Assembly (NCBI GenBank): GCA_021234155.1
Contig: JAJEKV010000102.1
Coordinates: 2,848,456 to 2,912,455, forward strand
Source of the DNA: Isoetes taiwanensis
Taxonomy: Eukaryota; Streptophyta; Lycopodiopsida; Isoetales; Isoetaceae
Direction of reading: 5' to 3'
DNA: 64,000 bases
Of the stretch, positions 58,301 through 64,000 are shown in pieces (within the stretch, counting starts at the first letter, position 1; every line of letters begins with the position of its first letter). A program made the translations under genes and the position numbers. The notes under the pieces are model-generated. The model worked only from the letters and a program-made list of their open reading frames with translations. It did not search any database and had not been told where the DNA came from.

Positions 58301-58659
58301 CATCATATTCATCATAGAAAGGTGATGATGTAGGCGAGAAGTAACAGGCAGCAACAAAAATGGCACTACCATTGTTGCAATGGAGTTTGATTCACATGTA
58401 GTGGTTATATCTATCAACTTTACGAATGGAGAAAAGGCATCCTTGAAATTACAACTCCGTCGTGGCCTCTCTGTCCATGACATTCATTAAATAATAAAAG
58501 GTATTGGTAGCTTGTGAAATGAAGTAGCCTTTTGGCAGAATGTTCCCATGTTTCCATGAGCAGAAGGATATCCATGTCTTTTGTAATCGAATTCAGGCCA
58601 TCACCTTTACGCCAAGGAAAACCTTAACAATTTCAAGACACCAATCGATGGCACATTTT
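58301..58659. other. decayed spacer, possibly further copia remnant
   Basis: No frame is convincing. Confidence 0.3.
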
Positions 58660-59165
58660 TTAGGAAGGGGCATTTATAGTATGAGCAGTGTGAACTAAAG
58701 AAGTTTGAGACATGTAGGCGACGACATTAGCAGCAGCAACAACAACAGGTGTACGATTAGCAACATTGTGAGAGGAGGGGGCTTGAACATGAGAAGATGT
58801 GGTGGGTAAAGAGGATGGAATGGCAGAATGCACATTTGCAGCTTTGGCGTGTGCATGTAAAATGGGAGAATGGACTCTAGCAGTAGTGAGTGGTCGTAGC
58901 ATGATAAAATGCATATGCAAAGGTTGTGTGTGCTCGTGTAAAAATGCGTAGTTTTTCACGGATCAATGCAGCCTTACTACCACTTTTGAATGTTCTGGAC
59001 TTTTGTACATCCTAGCATCTTTGTGATTTAGTAAGATCAAAATCCAAATACAGAGATGCCTCTTTCAACCGCTTGGCCTACTTTAGGATATCCATTTTAG
59101 TATTCAAATTTGGCACTATAAATTTCACTATGCGCGGGTAGTGAGGCTGTAATGTTCCTACCTTG
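58660..59165 (-). pseudogene. second, decayed copy of the ORF1-like protein
   Basis: DNA at 58880-59165 aligns with 33480-33770. Shared segments include GTGTAAAAAT(A/G)CG(C/T)AGTTTT, GGATATCCATTTTAGTA and AATTTCACTATGCGCGGGT. Multiple stops interrupt it. Only the C-terminal domain is represented. Confidence 0.8.
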
Positions 59166-59232
59166 TATTAGCTTAGTTTTGCAAGGCTGCCAAAATTCAG
59201 CATTAGATTTTTCTCACTTAGCATTTTACGAA

Positions 59233-59420
59233 GGAAAAATTATCAAAACGCCCCTACAATTTGGTTTTTTTTTTTCCAAAATGCACCCAATGTTTCTAGA
59301 ATTACCAAAATGCCCTCGGTCAACATAAATATATTATATTGATACTTTTGTATTTACCAAAATATCCCCAAAGTTTTGCATTAAAAATAACAATGGAGTG
59401 AGACGAGCCCATTGAAGCCA
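59233..59420 (+). repeat. MULE-like terminal repeat, copy B
   Basis: It starts GGAAAAATTATC and contains TGTTTCTAGAATTACCAAAA. It matches the inverse complement of 41281-41469 out to GACGAGCCCATT. Confidence 0.65.
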
Positions 59421-59429
59421 ACGTTTCCC

Positions 59430-59610
59430 ACGGCCGCTGGGATCCCTTGTGCTCATGCCTAAAGGCGTCGTTCATAAGAAGGAGAAGGTACAATCTTATG
59501 CACATAGGGAATATTCTCTTCATGCTTATTATGATACTTATGCAGAAGTAATTGCACCTGTGCTTCATTCGGAGGAGAACCCACTTGTAAAACGTGACTT
59601 CTTGTCTCCC
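59430..59610 (+). pseudogene. MULE transposase SWIM and C-terminal fragment
   Basis: Directly inside terminal-repeat copy B, the plus strand encodes GIPCAHA, the C-x-H half of a SWIM zinc finger. In the next frame it encodes KKEKVQSYAHREYSLHAYYD and then TYAEVIAPVLHSEENPLVKR before a stop. The GIPCxHA...Y...Y..tY...i.P order is characteristic of MuDR-type transposases. The rest of the enzyme is absent, so this is an internally deleted element whose other end was not found. Confidence 0.55.
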
Positions 59611-59690
59611 TAGACGTCTTCCAACACACAAATTTGTTCTAATCATGAGGATGGGGAAGCAATATAACTTGTACTTGCAGTCTGTTAGAA

Positions 59691-60400
59691 TGCAATTTAT
59701 ATGATTTTGGACAAAACATATCTTTAAGCTTTCACATCAAAAATGATGCCCACATCCTCTTTAAAATCCCCCATAAAAACCCCCTCAAAATCCCCCTTTT
59801 TTGTGGAATAGACATGATTTTAAGAAACAGAGTATTTGACCACAATCCCCCTTTATGATTTTGTAGATTAACATCCTCTTATTTGAATTTTTTTAGATCC
59901 CCCATTGCATATGCAATGTTCACATCCCTTTTCTCACAACTAATGTTAGTATCCGTTTACGGCAACAATCCTCCCCTTCGTGATTTTTGTAGTTTAATAT
60001 CCCCTACTTAAAAAAAAAAAAAAAACCCAGCCAAACCTAGAGTACTAGGTCGGACATCAATCCTCGGTCAATCCCAGGGATTGCATTATCAGTCCGTGTT
60101 CCATTTTCATGAGAACAGGTGGTACTTATTAGCCCTTAGCCTTTGGGACCTTTAAACAATAAGACTGTTACATATAAGAGATGGTTATCATAACCTTTGA
60201 AGTCTTTAAATGTTTACACATAAGCCAAGTTTATCCTCTATCACATTTATCATTCAATGTGCTTAAACATTTGCATGAATCCATTTAGAGTAATAAGACA
60301 AGTTTTCATACCATTATCCATAAAACTTTTAAACTGCAACCTTTAAATAATAGGCATATATACACCTGGTGCTATTAGACATATCATGTATATTGCTTAT
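59691..60400. other. intergenic with CCCCC-rich segments
   Basis: Repeated AAATCCCCC-type blocks at 59756-59810 and an A run at 60009-60025. They resemble the ends of the MITE at 26.5 kb only loosely. No gene is supported. Confidence 0.4.
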
Positions 60401-62251
60401 GCACGAATTTAAGCCATTATTTTGACAACGTGGATATCAAAGCATTATGCTATTTTAGATATAATGACAACATATATAACGCTGTTTGATTTTTTGTTTG
60501 ATGAAATATTTCCGTCCCAGGAAAAAACCTGAGTGCGACACGTATATTTTTTTAATAGAAAAATATTTCTTTTTTCCTTCACGTTTCTTGCTCTGTTTCT
60601 TGCTTTGCAATCAATCCTGGCTTTCATAGTTCCGCACTAGCGGCATCCCTGTTCCTGCATAGCCAGACGCTCCAAGCATCTCCAAACGCTGCAAGCATCT
60701 CCAAGGACGGCCGCTTCGCCTGCTTCAAATCCGCCGCTTCCCAGTTTTATCTCTCTGCAAACAGTGGGACAAGTTTTGGGTTGCGGCCATCTGTTCTTAA
60801 CCGACCCCAAGCTTTTTTGCTTTGGAAGCAATCCCCTGCTCTACACTCTATGCATTTGCAGGATCCTGTAGGACTCTTTGTGGCGGCACAATCGGTCAGA
60901 AGCTCCACATATAAATTTTTTATGAATCTCAAAGGTATTCTACATTTCCATTCAAATCTTGAACCGATCCCTTGCATAGCGCTTCTTTTCCCAGCTTTCA
61001 GTTGAATCCTTCCCATTCTCTTTAATCTTTCGTGATGCAGATTATTTCCATGGATTCATCTCACAAGAGCATCCCGTTTACTCTGAATCGGCAGCATAGC
61101 AGAATGTATCTATCTGCCCGCGTTCGCTGAAGTGCTGCTTGGCACTTTCATGCCCAAAAATCCTCCTGTGGCAGAGTATCGAGTCGACCTTTTCTTCCCT
61201 CAGGCTGCTCCTGGTCAAGCTTTCTGAAAACCCTGTTCGGCATTGTTGCAGGATATTATCAGAGTTATGAACAGGTGCTGATCGATCCCGCCATAGCCAG
61301 ACGATAGTGGCAATTTTGGGCAAAACTGATAGCGAGGAAGCCATTGCTGAACTTGAAAAAAAATATTAAAAAATGGGGCAAATTTGGATACGTCGGAATC
61401 CGTTTTATTTCTACTCCTCTCAAATTCATCCCTGCCTAATTCATCACTTGAATTAGAGGGCACTGCCTGAAATGACAGAGGAGAGATTACATGCACCTGA
61501 AGATCTTTTACATTTGTTACATTTCTTTGTTGGCATCTAGTCTCAGAACACCACTTTCGGCTCAATTAGTGGCGGATCACCAACAAAAGCCAGTTGGGTT
61601 GTGCCTATCGTGAACCTTCAACTCCGAAAATGTAAATCCGGCCTCTGTCGCTGATTTGTGAAGAACCCAACCCAAAAAAAATGATTTCCCTGAAGATTTA
61701 CACAGGCCCAACTCAAACATAGGTGAACTCCTCATATTTTGGGTGATTATGCAGAAGAAACTTTCGGTTTAGGGCCAAAGCTGAATTTGTTTAAGGAACA
61801 CTTTTTGCTGCATATTTTAAACGTAGAGGCAAAATAACCTCAACCCCACAGAGTTATGAAGCTAAAGCTTGAATCATCATCAGGACAGAGCTTTTGCCAT
61901 CGGAATCTAAAAGCTGATACATCCATCTGTCTTGAAGGGGAAAAAATGGTTATTTTTTATGCCACAGGGCTTACATCCGATGGAATGGCTGACAAAAGGC
62001 CAGGATGGTTTTCCCTTGCAGTAAAAGGGAGAAGCTTAGTGCTACAGCAACAATTCTGCCGGAACTATCCCTCGGCATGCTAAGTTCTAAGTACCCATGC
62101 CTTTGAAACGACATCAAGTCCACTATTAGCGCTGCTTCTAAAGCACATCACAAAACTAGGCTAGGCCACCTTCTTCAGCTTGGAGCTTATGCAATAAAAC
62201 TACAGTAACCTGTTTTATTTCTTACAGACGTCGAAGCTTTTTGCTCTATGA
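60401..62251. other. intergenic, nothing recognised
   Basis: Moderately GC-rich blocks around 60640-61320 and short open frames on both strands show no family motif. Old gene remnants are possible. Confidence 0.3.
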
Positions 62252-62312
62252 CCCAGGTGCACCTTCATTTTTTTCTATGACCCAGGTGCACCTTCATTTT
62301 TTCTAAGCTTGA
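62252..62312 (+). repeat. 29-bp tandem duplication
   Basis: TCTATGACCCAGGTGCACCT plus TCATTTTTT is present twice in a row. Confidence 0.9.
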
Positions 62313-62889
62313 TTGAGCGCAACTGCACTGCAGAGGCACCCAGAAGCTCGGATTCACACTAAAAACAAAGCTTACAACAGCGTAGGGTTTTCACAAAAGT
62401 TTTTCTATGGTCTCTTTTGCACAAGTGCTATTATGTATCTGACTGAAGTACAATAAGGTCATGCTCTCTCCACATTGCAGTGTATTATGTCTACTTTGCG
62501 TTGGATAGATTCAGAAAAACTCCCTGGTTGATGCATTAGCTTAAAAAGCCATGAACAAGAATAACAAAATTGTTCCATTTTCTTTCCAGCATGAAGTGCA
62601 AAGCTGAAGCTCTTTTTCTAGGGCTATTCTATAATAGGCATAGCATTAAGATTATTGAGAAAAATGCTTTACTAGATTCTAGATTATGACACATTCTCTA
62701 AGAAAAGAAGAGCATATAACATTGACATTACAATTCAACATGTGGATAGATATTTATATTACAATAATAAATTTTAAGGTTTAAGCTTAGCTGAAGCTTG
62801 CAATCTCCTAGAGTTATTTATATACTATGGTGGACACATATAGCAACAATAAATTTTGAGCTTAGCTTAATCTATGCATGATCTGTGTT

Positions 62890-63000
62890 TATGGTGATCA
62901 TGGCCTGGTGGTTTGACCATTGGATACGGGTGTTCCTCAGTCCAGGTTCATAACCCACTAGCTATCATTGCATGGCATGTTTGAAAAAAAATAAAATATA
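62890..63000 (+). mobile_element. possible tRNA-derived SINE
   Basis: A-box-like TGGCCTGGTGG at about 62905 and B-box GGTTCATAACCC at about 62948 are about 40 bases apart. They are followed by an A-rich end (GAAAAAAAATAAAATA). Tail and target duplications are unclear. Confidence 0.4.
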
Positions 63001-64000
63001 ATCGGGAATCTTATAGTCATTATGATCAGCACCCTTCTTTCTTTCTTTCCTTCTATACTCCAAGTCAATGAATGTAGGTTCAAATCATGCGTGTTCTAGC
63101 ATGTATAAATGAGCCGGTGAACAAGGCCGCCGCGATAAATTTCTTGTAGATATAATGCATGCATAAAGTTAAACTACATTTTGACCACATGCATGTCAAA
63201 TGTTATCATAGATATTATGCATATAACTAATATAAACGACTTTTTGACCATATGCATGTCATGTATTCTTTAAACTCTTTTTGCCTTATTGCAATCTAAA
63301 CTAGCACTAGCACTTTACAAAGTTTTTGCATGCAACTTTTCCTCATTCTGACTTTTTCTTTTCAGAAAACATCTTGACCTTTTAAGTTACATTCTCTTTA
63401 CTATATTTCTACTGTTATGCATGTCTTTTTCACAGCAATATTTGGTGGTTACGATGCCACCACATTTCCCTGTACAGTCTTATGTAATTTTCCAGTCTTC
63501 CTTTTAATGTGAAAGCGTATATTTAAAACCTTCATAACATCATGTAATTTGGTGTTTATATTTTGTGCCATTTTTATAAAAACAGTAACATGTAAAGCAG
63601 GCATAGACCATAGTTACTGCATGCAAACCTTTCCGATATTTTTCCTTGCTGCTACACAGAGGCTTTTTTACAGTCTTATAAGCCAGCCTATTTATTCTCA
63701 TTTGTGATCTAAGGATAACCTTTTAACCTCAGTGGGAAATAAAATCTTATGGTTTATCCATGCCACCTAGACACATTAACTAATTATACAGATAACTTCC
63801 AGGAAATTATAGGCCATCATATAAGAAATTTCAGTTTTCCAGAATAGTATTGGTCTTGTTCATACTGTCATAAAGCAGTTAAACATTGTACCACAGATTT
63901 ACTATTATAGATGCAAGCAAAGATTCTTCATAAAACAGAAGAAAGGCGGTATTTACCTCTATCTCAGATAGAGTTTTACCCAAATATACTTATCCATAGT
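63001..64000. other. AT-rich intergenic stretch
   Basis: No gene, RNA or repeat is supported. Repeated GACCA(C/T)ATGCATGTCA near 63185 and 63250 is a short diverged duplication. Confidence 0.4.

Noticed and set aside
60747-61565. Overlapping minus-strand frames of 88-116 codons
   Set aside because: Several frames are open at once in a moderately GC-rich block; none shows a recognisable domain.

Overview
The window is nuclear DNA of a land plant, with no sign of organelle or bacterial sequence. Three genes resolve into plant-type exon sets with consistent phases: a LIKE-COV/DUF502 membrane protein (minus, about 8.87-10.78 kb), a TLC-domain membrane protein (plus, 16.7-19.25 kb) and a 12-oxophytodienoate reductase (plus, 42.6-44.2 kb). 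A GH9 endoglucanase fragment and one exon of a plant membrane-protein family are also present. The window is AT-rich, gene-poor and dominated by transposable elements. I cannot fix the species. A large repeat-rich genome such as a fern, other seed-free plant or gymnosperm would fit, but that is only inference.

Layout. 0-6 kb: a decayed multi-exon gene (minus) and repeat-poor intergenic DNA. 6.02-8.26 kb: a Mutator-like element with 9-bp target duplications and terminal inverted repeats of about 556 bp. 8.9-10.8 kb: LIKE-COV gene. 12.5-15.6 kb: mobile-element wreckage (DUF7869-type protein, Ty3/gypsy protease and integrase) ending at a Helitron 3' terminus. 16.7-19.3 kb: TLC gene, intact except for one missing base. 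22.5-25.5 kb: three tandem copies of a 345-bp unit holding a GH9 exon piece, the middle copy split by a 1,920-bp Helitron that carries about 1.75 kb of almost pure pyrimidine. 26.5 kb: a MITE. 27-31 kb: fragments of minus-strand genes, a cluster of palindromes and a tRNA-derived SINE. 31.7-35 kb: the other half of a DUF7869-type element and an uninterrupted 504-codon ORF resembling LINE ORF1. 36-39.6 kb: a minus-strand LTR retrotransposon (gag-like region, primer-binding site, LTR). 39.9-41.5 kb: a poorly resolved minus-strand transcription unit beside a MULE-like terminal repeat. 42.6-44.2 kb: OPR gene. 44.6-51.4 kb: a full-length LINE flanked by a perfect 18-bp duplication. 54.2-58.3 kb: a Ty1/copia element split by a second LINE whose tail is a TTCTA-type pentamer repeat. 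58.7-59.7 kb: a decayed ORF1-like copy and a MULE fragment. 60-64 kb: mostly featureless, with one possible SINE.

The host genes form no operon or evident pathway; they are single-copy islands between insertions. What ties the window together is nested and paired transposition: filled and empty Helitron sites side by side, a LINE inside a copia element, a SINE whose 3' end resembles that LINE, and repeated modules (DUF7869 protein, ORF1-like protein, a 135-bp terminal repeat, MULE terminal repeats) that occur twice.
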